DNA of 35,339 nt from assembly GCA_015063805.1 (NCBI GenBank), contig SVTK01000020.1:1-35339 (forward strand), given 5' to 3'. Below the pieces are notes generated by a model, which was given only the letters and a program-made list of their open reading frames with translations, made no database searches and was not told the origin of the DNA. A program made the translations under genes and the position numbers. The first letter of the stretch is position 1, and each line of letters opens with the position of its first letter. Source of the DNA: Oscillospiraceae bacterium. GTDB taxonomy: Bacteria > Bacillota > Clostridia > Oscillospirales > CAG-272. This document shows positions 22,722 through 30,929 of the stretch, in pieces.

Positions 22722-23947
22722 TGAAACGTATCTTTGCACTTGCCCTGGTGCTGATCACTCTGCTTGCCTGGAGCATTCCCGCATCGGCTGAGGATGAGCT
22801 TCCTGGCTACGCCGCTGACTACGATTGGGATCGCCTGGCCGGTCAGAATGTGGTGCTCAACGTCTACAACTGGGGTGAATATATCTCGGTGGACGAGGGT
22901 GAGGAGGATGCTTTCGATACCATCGCAGAGTTTGAGAAACTCACGGGCATCAAGGTCAACTATACCAACTTCGCCTCCAATGAGGAGCTTTACGCCAAGC
23001 TCAAGAACGGCGGTACTGCCTATGATATCATCATTCCCTCCGAGTATATGGTGGCCCGTATGATCAATGAGGGGATGCTGGAAACCATCAACATGGACAA
23101 TATCCCAAATATGAAGCATATGGATCCCAGCTTTGTGGGACTCGGTCACGACCCCGATAACCGCTATTCGGTGGCCTATATGTGGGGAACGGTAGGCATC
23201 ATCTACAACACCACGCTGGTGGATCCCGAGGACGATGTGGAGTCCTGGGATATCCTCTGGAATGAGAAGTATGCCAACGATATTCTGATGTTCTCCAATT
23301 CTCGTGATGCCTTCGGGATTGCCCTTAAGAAGCTGGGCTATTCCTACAATACCACCGATGAGAAGGAGCTTCAGGAGGCCGCGGAGGCCCTCAAGGAGCA
23401 AAAACTCCTGGTGCAGGCCTACGTCATGGATGAAATCTTCGACAAAATGGGCGGCGGCGAGGCTGCGCTCGCTCCCTACTATGCCGGGGATGCCGTGACC
23501 ATGACCGCCGAGAATCCCGACCTGGCCTATGCCGTTCCGCGTGAGGGGACCAACCTTTTTGTGGACTCCATGTGCATTCCCAAGGGAGCCAAGAATAAGG
23601 AGGCCGCCGAGATCTTCATTAACTTCATGTGCGAGCCCAAGGTGGGGGTTTACAACTGCTACTACATCGGCTATTCTACCCCCAGCGCAACGGTAAAGGA
23701 ATACCTGGATGCCGAGGTGGTGGAGAATCCTATCGCTTATCCCGACCAGGAGGTGCTGGACAAGGCAGAGGTTTACCTCGCTCTTCCCGATGCTACCACC
23801 AAGCTCATCGACAATCTCTGGACTGAGGTGCTCGGCATGGCCGGCAGCAGCCCCTGGATGGTTCCTGCCATGATGGTGGGGTGCATCACTGCATCCGTGG
23901 GAATCAACCTTTGGCGTGCCCGCAAAAAACGTCTCAACGGAGAATAA
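22718..23947 (+). CDS. potD: Polyamine-binding protein PotD with C-terminal membrane anchor
   Basis: A 409-residue PotD/PotF-type solute-binding protein. An N-terminal signal peptide (about 1-25, ending PASA) has no lipobox cysteine, although Firmicutes binding proteins are usually lipoproteins. The mature part opens with NVYNWGEYISVDEGEEDAF and contains TAYDIIIPSEYMVARM and YMWGTVGIIYN, all characteristic. The C-terminal 30 residues form a hydrophobic helix (WMVPAMMVGCITASVGINLW) followed by RARKKRLNGE, a stop-transfer tail. The protein is therefore probably held at the outer membrane face by its C terminus. AAAGGAGG precedes ATG 22718. Confidence 0.93.
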   Translation: MMKRIFALALVLITLLAWSIPASAEDELPGYAADYDWDRLAGQNVVLNVYNWGEYISVDEGEEDAFDTIAEFEKLTGIKVNYTNFASNEELYAKLKNGGTAYDIIIPSEYMVARMINEGMLETINMDNIPNMKHMDPSFVGLGHDPDNRYSVAYMWGTVGIIYNTTLVDPEDDVESWDILWNEKYANDILMFSNSRDAFGIALKKLGYSYNTTDEKELQEAAEALKEQKLLVQAYVMDEIFDKMGGGEAALAPYYAGDAVTMTAENPDLAYAVPREGTNLFVDSMCIPKGAKNKEAAEIFINFMCEPKVGVYNCYYIGYSTPSATVKEYLDAEVVENPIAYPDQEVLDKAEVYLALPDATTKLIDNLWTEVLGMAGSSPWMVPAMMVGCITASVGINLWRARKKRLNGE

Positions 23948-23957
23948 TTCTGTGCTG

Positions 23958-23988
23958 AGAGGCATCACGCATTCCGCGTGATGCCTCT
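23958..23988 (+). terminator. Terminator of the potABCD operon
   Basis: AGAGGCATCACGC (23958-23970) is the exact reverse complement of 23976-23988, with an ATTCC loop, followed by a T/C-rich tail (TCTCTCGTTC). It begins 11 bases after the potD stop. Confidence 0.78.
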
Positions 23989-24033
23989 TCTCTCGTTCAC
24001 AAAAAGACGAAGGAACGATTTTCCCATTTGGGC

Positions 24034-24062
24034 TTTACATCCCCCCGGGAGCATGGTATAAT
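24034..24062 (+). promoter_or_regulatory. Promoter of the sialidase-like gene
   Basis: TTTACA (24034-24039), a 17-base spacer and TATAAT (24057-24062) preceded by TGG (extended -10). The ATG lies 50 bases further on. Confidence 0.78.
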
Positions 24063-24111
24063 AAGGAAAAGTTGTGCGGCCTGACGCACAGACAAAAATG
24101 GAGGACGAATC

Positions 24112-25293
24112 ATGGAAACTGCAGTCCAGAACATGAAGATCATATATCCAAATGCCGAGCAGGGGATCGTACACCGTGCACAAAATTCCATCTTCAGCTA
24201 CGCCGGCTGGCCGTCGGTGACCCGGGACGAAAACGGCGTTCTTTACGCCGCCGCATCTGCCTTCCGGGTGGGACATATATGCCCCTTCGGTAAAACGGCC
24301 ATGTACGTCAGCCGCAACGGCGGGAAGACCTGGACGCCCCCCATCGTGGTCAACGATACCTATCTGGATGACCGTGATGCGGGCATTTTGTACATGGGAA
24401 ACGGACGTATGCTGGTGACATGGTTCTCCCATTCCGTCCACGCATATCAGCATAGCCTCATTAAATCCATGAAAAACTGGTCCTCCACCATGGATATTGC
24501 CCCCATCATGGGTATGCTTGGCAGTTACCCCTATATCCCCGAAGAGCAGGCTCAAGGCGGCTCTTTTCTGCGAATTTCGGAGGACTACGGCGTGACCTGG
24601 AGCGATCCCATCCGCATTGACGGCTCGGCTCCCCACGGCCCCAACATCTGCCGTGACGGCTCTCTGATCTACCTGGGCCGGGATATGTATGCGACAAATG
24701 AAGCAGGGGAGAGCACGGAAAATCTGTCCGCCTACCGCAGTACAGACGGTGGCTACCATTGGGAGAAGATTGCCACCCTGACTCTTCCCGAAGGTACAAG
24801 CGGCAAGAACTTCCATGAGCCCCATGTGGCAGAGCTGCCCGACGGACGGCTGTTGGGTGCCATCCGCGCCCAGAGCGCAGACGGACGGGGAGAGGACACA
24901 ATTCAGGATGGCGCATGGAAAAAGGGAAATACCCTCGTTCCCGGATATACCATCTATACCACGGTTTCTTCCGACGGCGGCCGCACCTGGAGCGATCTGA
25001 AAGCTACCGGAATCAGCGGTGCACCTCCGCATTTGCTGGTACATTCCACCGGTGCGCTGATCTGCTCCTACATCCGCCGCGAGCCTCCCTTCAGCATCCG
25101 CGCTATGGTCAGCTACGATATGGGCGAGAGCTGGAGCGAGGATTATGTTCTGACCGAATGCTCGGTGGACGGCGGCTATCCCGGTACCGTGGAGATGGAT
25201 GACGGCAGCCTGGTGACGGTGTACTACGGTAAATATGGAAAGGACCCAAAGGCATCCATCCTCAGCACCCGCTGGACGCTGGCGGAGAAATAA
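24112..25293 (+). CDS. BNR-repeat sialidase-like protein, no signal peptide
   Basis: A 393-residue predicted six-bladed beta-propeller. BNR/Asp-box motifs occur at least five times: SRNGGKTWTP, SEDYGVTWSD, STDGGYHWEK, SSDGGRTWSD and SYDMGESWSE. Such proteins include exo-alpha-sialidases and related hydrolases. No signal peptide, anchor or carbohydrate-binding module is present, so it would act in the cytoplasm on imported glycans, or it may not be a sialidase. GGAGG lies upstream of the ATG. No sialic acid uptake or catabolic gene is visible in the window. The general fold is secure; the substrate is not. Confidence 0.8.
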   Translation: METAVQNMKIIYPNAEQGIVHRAQNSIFSYAGWPSVTRDENGVLYAAASAFRVGHICPFGKTAMYVSRNGGKTWTPPIVVNDTYLDDRDAGILYMGNGRMLVTWFSHSVHAYQHSLIKSMKNWSSTMDIAPIMGMLGSYPYIPEEQAQGGSFLRISEDYGVTWSDPIRIDGSAPHGPNICRDGSLIYLGRDMYATNEAGESTENLSAYRSTDGGYHWEKIATLTLPEGTSGKNFHEPHVAELPDGRLLGAIRAQSADGRGEDTIQDGAWKKGNTLVPGYTIYTTVSSDGGRTWSDLKATGISGAPPHLLVHSTGALICSYIRREPPFSIRAMVSYDMGESWSEDYVLTECSVDGGYPGTVEMDDGSLVTVYYGKYGKDPKASILSTRWTLAEK

Positions 25294-25369
25294 GTCCTGT
25301 GACCAAGTCACGGAATTGGGGGCACAGTTTGTGGTAGACTAATGGCGAAAGAGAGAAGGGAGAGCAATT

Positions 25370-26032
25370 ATGCAGTATATCATCATGTTTTTGGAGGGGA
25401 TCATCACCTTCATTTCCCCCTGCCTTCTGCCCATGCTGCCCATCTATATCTCCTACTTCGCGGGGGGCGGCGAGCAAAGCACCGCCAAGACCCTGCGCAA
25501 TGCCATTGCTTTTGTGGGGGGATTTACGGCGGTCTTCGTCCTGATGGGGGCCCTGGCGGGCACGCTTGGCGGCTTTCTGCGGGAATATCAGACCTGGGTG
25601 GATCTTGTCACCGGGCTGATCGTCGTTTGCTTCGGCCTGCACTTCTTCGGTGTATTCAGCCTGGGCTTCTTCCGCGGCGCGAAGACGGCAGGGAAGAAGG
25701 AAAGCATGGGGATGGGGGCCGCATTCCTGTTTGGCATCGTCTTTTCGGTAGGCTGGACCCCCTGCGTGGGTGCTTTCCTCGGCTCGGCACTGATGATGGC
25801 CTCCCAGCAGGGAAGTGCACTGAAAGGAGTCTTGCTGCTGCTGATCTATTCTCTCGGTCTTGGCATCCCCTTTGTGGCCAGTGCCATTCTTATCGACCGC
25901 TTGAAGGGAGCGTTTGATTTCATCAAACGCAACTATAACGTCATCAATAAAGTCTGCGGGGGGATTTTGATCTTCGTGGGTCTTGCCATGATGACGGGCA
26001 TGATGGGCCGGCTGCTGGCACTGCTGGGATAA
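25370..26032 (+). CDS. ccdA: CcdA/DsbD-type thiol-disulfide transmembrane protein
   Basis: A 220-residue, six-segment membrane protein that moves electrons from cytoplasmic thioredoxin to an extracytoplasmic thioredoxin-like protein. The two membrane cysteines that form the redox pair are in ISPCLLPMLPIY and GWTPCVGAFLGSAL, at the usual places in the first and fourth helices. AAGGGAG precedes the ATG. It is nine bases upstream of a TlpA-like thioredoxin, its likely partner. Whether the reductant serves cytochrome c maturation, methionine sulphoxide reduction or oxidative protection cannot be told; no such gene is adjacent. Confidence 0.9.
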   Translation: MQYIIMFLEGIITFISPCLLPMLPIYISYFAGGGEQSTAKTLRNAIAFVGGFTAVFVLMGALAGTLGGFLREYQTWVDLVTGLIVVCFGLHFFGVFSLGFFRGAKTAGKKESMGMGAAFLFGIVFSVGWTPCVGAFLGSALMMASQQGSALKGVLLLLIYSLGLGIPFVASAILIDRLKGAFDFIKRNYNVINKVCGGILIFVGLAMMTGMMGRLLALLG

Positions 26033-26041
26033 GGAGGTTTT

Positions 26042-26701
26042 ATGAAGAAAAACATCATTCTTTTGGTAGGCATTCTGCTGTTTGTCCTTCTGCTGGTTGG
26101 TGCCTCGGTGCTGTATCAAAAATTCAGCGAAGACTATGCAGGCGACGGTTTGGCTGAACTTCCCGGCACAGCAGAAACCACAGCTGCGCCCGAAACGACC
26201 GGGGAAGAAACCGCGCCGCCCGAAACGACTTCTGATACCGCAGCAGCAAATACAGAAGAAACCGCCGAGCCGGAGCGGAGCATTTCCGCCCCCGACTTTA
26301 CCGTAATCGATGGGGAAGGGAACGAAGTCCGCCTGCATGACCGCATTGGACGCCCCATTGTACTGAATTTTTGGGCGACCTGGTGTCCCTACTGCATCAA
26401 GGAAATGCCGACATTTGAAACGGTGTATAAGGATTACCTCGGCGAGGTGGAGTTTATGATGATCGATGCCACCGACGGCAAGCGTGAGACGGTTGAGGGG
26501 GCGAAGGCCTTCATCGAATCGCAGGGATATACCTTTCCGGTATACTATGATACCGCAAGCAGTGCTGCCGTTGCCTACGGCGCCTACGCCCTGCCCATGA
26601 CCTTCTTCATCAGCGCAGACGGGAACTCGATCCTCTACGCTTCGGGACAGATCAATGAAGAGACCCTGCGCCGCGGGATCGAAATGATTAACGAAAAGTA
26701 A
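26042..26701 (+). CDS. Membrane-anchored TlpA/ResA-like thioredoxin
   Basis: A 219-residue extracytoplasmic thiol-disulfide oxidoreductase. Residues 5-22 form an uncleaved or cleaved signal anchor; about 40-80 is a Thr/Glu/Pro-rich linker (AAPETTGEETAPPETTSD); the thioredoxin domain follows. The active site is ATWCPYCIKEMP (CPYC) and the cis-proline loop is ALPMTFFIS. AAGGAGG precedes the ATG. It is co-transcribed with ccdA, which would keep it reduced, and is followed by an overlapping terminator. Confidence 0.9.
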   Translation: MKKNIILLVGILLFVLLLVGASVLYQKFSEDYAGDGLAELPGTAETTAAPETTGEETAPPETTSDTAAANTEETAEPERSISAPDFTVIDGEGNEVRLHDRIGRPIVLNFWATWCPYCIKEMPTFETVYKDYLGEVEFMMIDATDGKRETVEGAKAFIESQGYTFPVYYDTASSAAVAYGAYALPMTFFISADGNSILYASGQINEETLRRGIEMINEK

Positions 26702-26729
26702 AAAATGCCGCACTTTGTGCGGCATTTTT
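26701..26729 (+). terminator. Intrinsic terminator after tlpA-like gene
   Basis: AAAAATGCCGCAC (26701-26713) pairs with GTGCGGCATTTTT (26717-26729), a 13-bp stem with a TTT loop ending in five Ts. The A run pairs with the T run, so it could also work in the opposite direction. Confidence 0.9.
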
Positions 26730-26838
26730 CTGTCCCCGGGAGTGGTAAATGTTCATCCAGCACATCGCTTCGTATGCCCAATCGGACACAGTTGTAAGAT
26801 CAACGTAATCCATTTGAATCATCCATGGGAAGGTTCCA

Positions 26839-27668
26839 TCACCATAACCGAGGATAAGCCTGTTGACAGATGCCCAATGAACAGCCGCAGCGTACCCCTG
26901 ATCTGCTCAACATCGAAGAATTCCACTGCGCATATACCGTTGTATTTGCCGTAAACACCGTATCAGTGGTAATCGCGTTACCGCCGATAGCTGCGTCAAA
27001 CCACCCCTTGAAGGTGTAGCTGGTCCGCAGACCGTTCTCGTCGGGATAAATCTTATACTTATTACCGCAGTAGGGTTCGGTAACAGAGTAAACGGTGATC
27101 CATTCACCGGTCTCGTTTTCTTTGACCAGAATGTCAAATCCGTTGATAATAAAAACTTTAAGAAGATTTTGGGTATCGCTCGCGCTGTCCGAGAAGACGC
27201 GAAGTGTATCGACGGTGTAAACACTATCGATGTCATAATCGATGTAGGTGAGATACTTACCATCGACGGCAAGCACGCCATCATTGTTGTAACGGATGGC
27301 GCCTTCTTTTATCAAATCAGGCCATAAATTCTTGTTGACGGAGACTTCGCGCAGTTTCCGGCAGCGTCTTTTTCCACACCGCGGGTGATAATGCCGTTAA
27401 ATATCTTCGCTATGGAGCTGGCAATGCCAATACTGTTGCAATAAGCATGATAAGCAGCAATCCCCTTCAGAACATTCTTACGGCCGGTGACATCGAGTGC
27501 ATCGAGGCCATCGGCTGCTGCAGAGGGGAAAACTGCCAACGAGAGAAGTGTCGCAATATATACACATATGGAAATAATTGTGCGAAATGTATATTTATTT
27601 TTGTGTATTCCATAAATGAAGCCTGGGCACTGTTGAAACTGTAGGCCGATACACAAGCTGATGCGCAA
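26839..27668 (-). pseudogene. Remnants of a secreted surface protein with an InlB/Flg_new-type repeat
   Basis: Two minus-strand frames (27312-27668 and 26839-about 27350) look like pieces of one gene joined by a frameshift near 27312-27350. The first piece has a signal-peptide-like stretch (TIISICVYIATLLSLAVFPS followed by AAA) and no good start codon with a ribosome site. The second continues from PDLIKEGAIRYNNDG and ends with YTFKGWFDAAIGGNAITTD and TVYAQW, the beta-grasp repeat of Listeria internalins and many Firmicutes surface proteins. Normally several such repeats and an anchor would follow; here the frame stops soon after one repeat. The family of the first piece is not recognised. 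26730-26838 holds nothing recognisable. Confidence 0.6.
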
Positions 27669-27708
27669 AAGACCGTTCTATCTTGTTGAAGTGAGATGAG
27701 CATAAAGG

Positions 27709-27734
27709 AAGGGCAGACCGCACGGTCAGCCCTT
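27709..27734 (-). terminator. Putative terminator of trkH-ktrA
   Basis: AAGGGCAGACCG (27709-27720) pairs with CGGTCAGCCCTT (27723-27734) with one internal A-A mismatch and a CA turn. It lies 24 bases after the ktrA stop. The T tract on the minus side is weak (TTCCTTTATG). Confidence 0.5.
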
Positions 27735-27757
27735 TGTGGAATATATTTTGACTGGAT

Positions 27758-28411
27758 TTATTGCTTCAATTTCCCCAATTTTGCCGTATTCGCAATAACA
27801 ATCAGTGTGGTTTCTGCATCCAGTGTCTGTTCGGGGTTAATGTTGACGTTGACCTTCTCGCCCTTCTTGATGGCAACAATATTAAATCCGTATTTTCTGC
27901 GGAGATTCAGCTCGATCAGATTTTTTCCGCACCACTCGTCCTTCACGTCGATCTCCACCATAGATACATCCCTGGACAGAGAAATCATGTCAATAAAGCC
28001 CGAACTGAGCAGATTTCTGGCAAGACGAATACCGGACTCGGTTTCGGGAAAAACCACCTGATCTGCGCCTACACGTTGCAAAATCTTCTGGTGCATCTCG
28101 GTGGCGCATTTTGCGATAACGGTCTTAACTCCTGCCTCCTTGCAGAGTGTGATTGCCATTACGCTGGCTTCCAGATTTCCTGCCATGCATACGATGACGG
28201 TATCAATATTGCCAATGCCAAGGCGAGAGATAACCTCTGCATCGGTCACATCGGCACATTTGCATACGGGCAGATATGCCGCCGCATCATTGACAATTCT
28301 TTCCTCGGTATCGACGGCAATGACTTCCATGCCGTTTTCCACCAACTCTCTGGCTACAGCTGTTCCATATCTTCCGAGTCCGAAGACTGCGTATGTTTTC
28401 TTCGCTTTCAT
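27758..28411 (-). CDS. ktrA: Potassium channel regulatory subunit, KtrA/TrkA family
   Basis: A 217-residue cytoplasmic protein with an RCK_N nucleotide-binding domain (YAVFGLGRYGTAVARELV, then VIAVDT and ADVTD) and a C-terminal RCK_C ligand domain from about residue 135. In KtrAB systems the first domain binds ATP/ADP and the second often binds c-di-AMP. The start MKAKKTYAVFGLGRYG at 28411 gives the normal N terminus; ATG at 28423 is an alternative. Neither has a close ribosome site: AAGGAAAA lies upstream, separated by a small perfect hairpin (ACTTGC AAC GCAAGT). The gene follows trkH by about 130 bases. Confidence 0.9.
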   Translation of the reverse strand: MKAKKTYAVFGLGRYGTAVARELVENGMEVIAVDTEERIVNDAAAYLPVCKCADVTDAEVISRLGIGNIDTVIVCMAGNLEASVMAITLCKEAGVKTVIAKCATEMHQKILQRVGADQVVFPETESGIRLARNLLSSGFIDMISLSRDVSMVEIDVKDEWCGKNLIELNLRRKYGFNIVAIKKGEKVNVNINPEQTLDAETTLIVIANTAKLGKLKQ

Positions 28412-28542
28412 AATTAAGACCATGACTTGCGTTGCAAGTTTTCCTTTCCTGTCTTCTTGGGGCATGGTTAGCGCGGCCAACTTCGATGGAAAACCGAAGT
28501 CATGATATAAAAGGCGGTTGAACATTCATTCTCAAACCTTTT

Positions 28543-29904
28543 TTATCCAACGCTGAGATCTTCCGTTGGCTCAGAAATGACATTCTGACTTTTATTTTTT
28601 CTGCCGAGTGCTACCGCAAGCGAGATCGGGCCAACTCTGCCGAAATACATAGTTACGATGATAATGAACTTTCCATACGGATTAAGCGATGCAGTCAGAT
28701 TTCTCGTAAGACCGACGGTCGCCGTTGCGCTGACCGTTTCATAAAGCACGTCGAGGGGCGAAGCATTGCTGGATGCCAGCAAAAGTACGGTGGACGCAGC
28801 ACAGATCATAAGAAATGATACCACTACGGCGACAGCTTTTTTTACCGAGTCTTCGGAAATGCGGCGACCGAACAGAGTAGCATGGTTTTTGTTTCTGATG
28901 GTGGCGAATGCCGAACAGATCAGGACTGCAATCGTTACCGTTTTCATACCGCCGGCCGTACCCACGGGGGAGCCGCCGATGAGCATCAGAATAATGGATA
29001 CCGCGGCTGACGCATTTGTCAAATTTTCTTGCGGAAGCGAGGCAAAGCCGGCCGTTCTCGTTGTGACCGATTGGAAGAAGGACACCTGAATTTTATCAAA
29101 GAGGGACATCTCTCCGATGGTCGACGGATTGTCATATTCAAGGAAAAAGATCAGAATGGCACCGACAAGGATGAGCCCTGCGGTAACGGTAATTGCTATC
29201 TTTGAATGCAAGGTCAGATGTCTGAATATTTTGCGGTTCTTTTTCGAGCGGCTCCTTATGACGCGAAGTACGTCCCACCATACGATATAACCAAGGCCAC
29301 CGAGAATAATGAGCGCGGAGGTGACGGCATTGATCAAGGGGGTGGTAGCGTAATTGCAAAGACTGTTTTCCGCCACAATGTCAATGCCTGCATTGCAGAA
29401 GGCAGAAACTGAATTGAATAATGACATCCAAATACCTACAGCGCCGAACTCGGGGACGAACACGAGCATATACAAAACCGAACCAATTCCTTCGATAATG
29501 AGCGTACCAAACAGTACGTCCTTAACGAATTTTGCAAGTCCCGACATCGTATTGAGGTTGAAGGCATCCTGAATGAGCAACCGATCACTGATGCCCATTT
29601 TTTGGTTTAGGAGAAGCATCAGCCCAGACATAATCGTGATAACGCCAAGACCGCCGATCTGAATCAGAAGCAATATGACGATCTGTCCAAACACACTCCA
29701 GGTGGATACCGTGGGAAGCGTAACGAGTCCTGTTACGCAGGTGGAGGTTGTAGCCGTGAAGAGGGCATCAAGGTACGGCACGGCTTCGCCGTTGGCAGAA
29801 CTGATCGGTAATGCCAACAATGCACTTCCCACGAGAATCGTCACGAGGAAGCTGAGTAATATGATCTGCGTGGTAGTGAACGTTAATTTCTTTTTTCTGA
29901 TCAT
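28543..29904 (-). CDS. ktrB: Potassium uptake protein TrkH/KtrB family, channel subunit
   Basis: A 453-residue membrane protein of the SKT superfamily with four M1-P-M2 repeats. Selectivity-filter loops are visible: ATTSTCVTGLVTL, SVSAFCNAGIDI, SVTTRTAGFASL and SATATVGLTRNL. GAGGAAA precedes the ATG at 29904; an upstream in-frame ATG lacks a site. It is transcribed before ktrA and has its own promoter and a hairpin in the leader. An intact A7 run is present within the coding strand (28837-28843), in contrast to the contracted runs in neighbouring broken genes. Confidence 0.93.
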   Translation of the reverse strand: MIRKKKLTFTTTQIILLSFLVTILVGSALLALPISSANGEAVPYLDALFTATTSTCVTGLVTLPTVSTWSVFGQIVILLLIQIGGLGVITIMSGLMLLLNQKMGISDRLLIQDAFNLNTMSGLAKFVKDVLFGTLIIEGIGSVLYMLVFVPEFGAVGIWMSLFNSVSAFCNAGIDIVAENSLCNYATTPLINAVTSALIILGGLGYIVWWDVLRVIRSRSKKNRKIFRHLTLHSKIAITVTAGLILVGAILIFFLEYDNPSTIGEMSLFDKIQVSFFQSVTTRTAGFASLPQENLTNASAAVSIILMLIGGSPVGTAGGMKTVTIAVLICSAFATIRNKNHATLFGRRISEDSVKKAVAVVVSFLMICAASTVLLLASSNASPLDVLYETVSATATVGLTRNLTASLNPYGKFIIIVTMYFGRVGPISLAVALGRKNKSQNVISEPTEDLSVG

Positions 29905-29927
29905 ATATTTTTCCTCATAAAACACAG

Positions 29928-29961
29928 AGGAACCAACGTTTTTTAGGGTCAGCTGGTTCCT
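29928..29961 (-). promoter_or_regulatory. Leader hairpin upstream of the potassium channel gene
   Basis: AGGAACCA (29928-29935) and TGGTTCCT (29954-29961) are exact reverse complements separated by 18 bases. The hairpin lies in the roughly 68-base leader between the predicted start of transcription (near 29973) and the ATG. It is far too small for the ydaO c-di-AMP riboswitch that controls some Firmicutes potassium genes. Its role is unknown; it could stabilise the message or slow polymerase. Confidence 0.45.
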
Positions 29962-29979
29962 TTATGATTCGTTTGGGTT

Positions 29980-30008
29980 ATTCTATCACATTATTTCTTT
30001 TTTGTCAA
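29980..30008 (-). promoter_or_regulatory. Promoter of the trkH-ktrA operon
   Basis: On the minus strand TTGACA (30003-30008), a 17-base spacer and TAGAAT (29980-29985). The 120 bases upstream of it (30009-30132) hold nothing recognisable apart from the 3' end of the TPM gene. Confidence 0.8.
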
Positions 30009-30132
30009 TACCCTGATATAGCGCGTTGGTTTTGCTTACTTTTAACAGTTCGGCTATGCTTTTTCATCTTGGGGAGTTCTTCATAGCCGGAGCTCGAATG
30101 AAACAATCTTCCCGGATGGAGTGGTACACAAT

Positions 30133-30918
30133 TCAGAAGCTGCCATTTGCACCACCGTGCGTCTTGCCGGAGGCGGAGGTGTGTGTGGACGAGCCGCTGG
30201 TGCTGCTCTCCGATTTTTCCTGCCGGTCAATGCGTCGATACAGGAAAAGATCCTTCTGCTCGGTGAGCTTCAGGCTGCCGCCCTTCACATAATCTTTCGC
30301 CTCAGCCTTTGCTTGCACGGAGTAGAGCTGATTCTTTCATTTGTTCATCCGGAAAAAAGCGATGACGAAGCCGATTCCAAGCGAAACAAGTCCGGTTAAG
30401 ATCGGCGTGAACGGCTTCTTCGGAAGATTGCCCGCATCATACGGTGCGCCGGTTTTCGCCTGCGTGATAAATTCGTCGCACAGCTCGGCAAAGCTGTGGA
30501 ACGCATCATTCCATTCACCGGCGGACATCTGATCTGCGAACTGATCGGTCAGATAGTCCAGCTCCGCATCGGTAAAGGCGGTGATGCCGTAACCGGATGT
30601 GGATATTGCCCATTCGCGGTCATCCACGCTGATGAGCAGCAGAACCCCGTCCTCGCCGTATTCGTTGTAATCGTATGTATCGTCCGCATATTCTGTGGCA
30701 GTCTGAGCATCGGTGCTGTCTACCGTTACAATCACAACGTCCAGATTCTGCCGGAGACTGATTTCGTCCAGCTTCGCGGACAGAGCCGCTTCTTCGCTGT
30801 TGGTCAGAAGATCAGCTTCATCCACCAGTCGGGCAATGCTGTCGGATGCAAATGCGGGCTGAATCAGACACACCGCAAGAAGCAGGATGCCAAGCAGACC
30901 GAATATTCTCTTTTTCAT
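30133..30918 (-). pseudogene. TPM-domain membrane protein (YdjH-like), interrupted by an in-frame TGA
   Basis: The frame opens at 30918 with AGGAGG upstream. A signal peptide (MKKRIFGLLGILLLAVCLIQ) is followed by a TPM domain: LVDEADLLTNSEEAAL, LDVVIVTVDS, YGEDGVLLLISVDDREW. A membrane helix lies near residue 180. The frame stops at TGA 30337-30339 directly after FRMNK, but the same frame continues with KNQLYSVQAKAEAKDYVKGG, LKLTEQKDLFLYRRIDR and a Ser/Thr/Gly tail ending GGANGSF, the usual end of the family. A single substitution would restore it. The truncated 193-residue product might still insert. It is homologous to YdjH of the B. subtilis pspA operon and is last in its operon. Confidence 0.8.
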
Positions 30919-30929
30919 CCTCCCACCTC

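Noticed and set aside
22505-23968. A 487-codon minus-strand open frame opposite potD
   Set aside because: Antisense shadow of potD with low-complexity His/Gly/Ile content and no motif; potD itself has a full set of family motifs and a ribosome site.
25298-25310. Short palindrome GTGAC-CAA-GTCAC upstream of ccdA as an operator
   Set aside because: Five-base arms are expected by chance, and no clear promoter could be placed next to it.
25262-26725. A 487-codon minus-strand open frame opposite ccdA and the tlpA-like gene
   Set aside because: Shadow of two well-supported membrane redox genes; it crosses the gap and a terminator and has no start signal.
29905-29973. ydaO-type c-di-AMP riboswitch upstream of the potassium channel gene
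   Set aside because: The leader is only about 68 bases with one simple hairpin, while the ydaO class needs well over 100 bases with a pseudo-symmetric fold.
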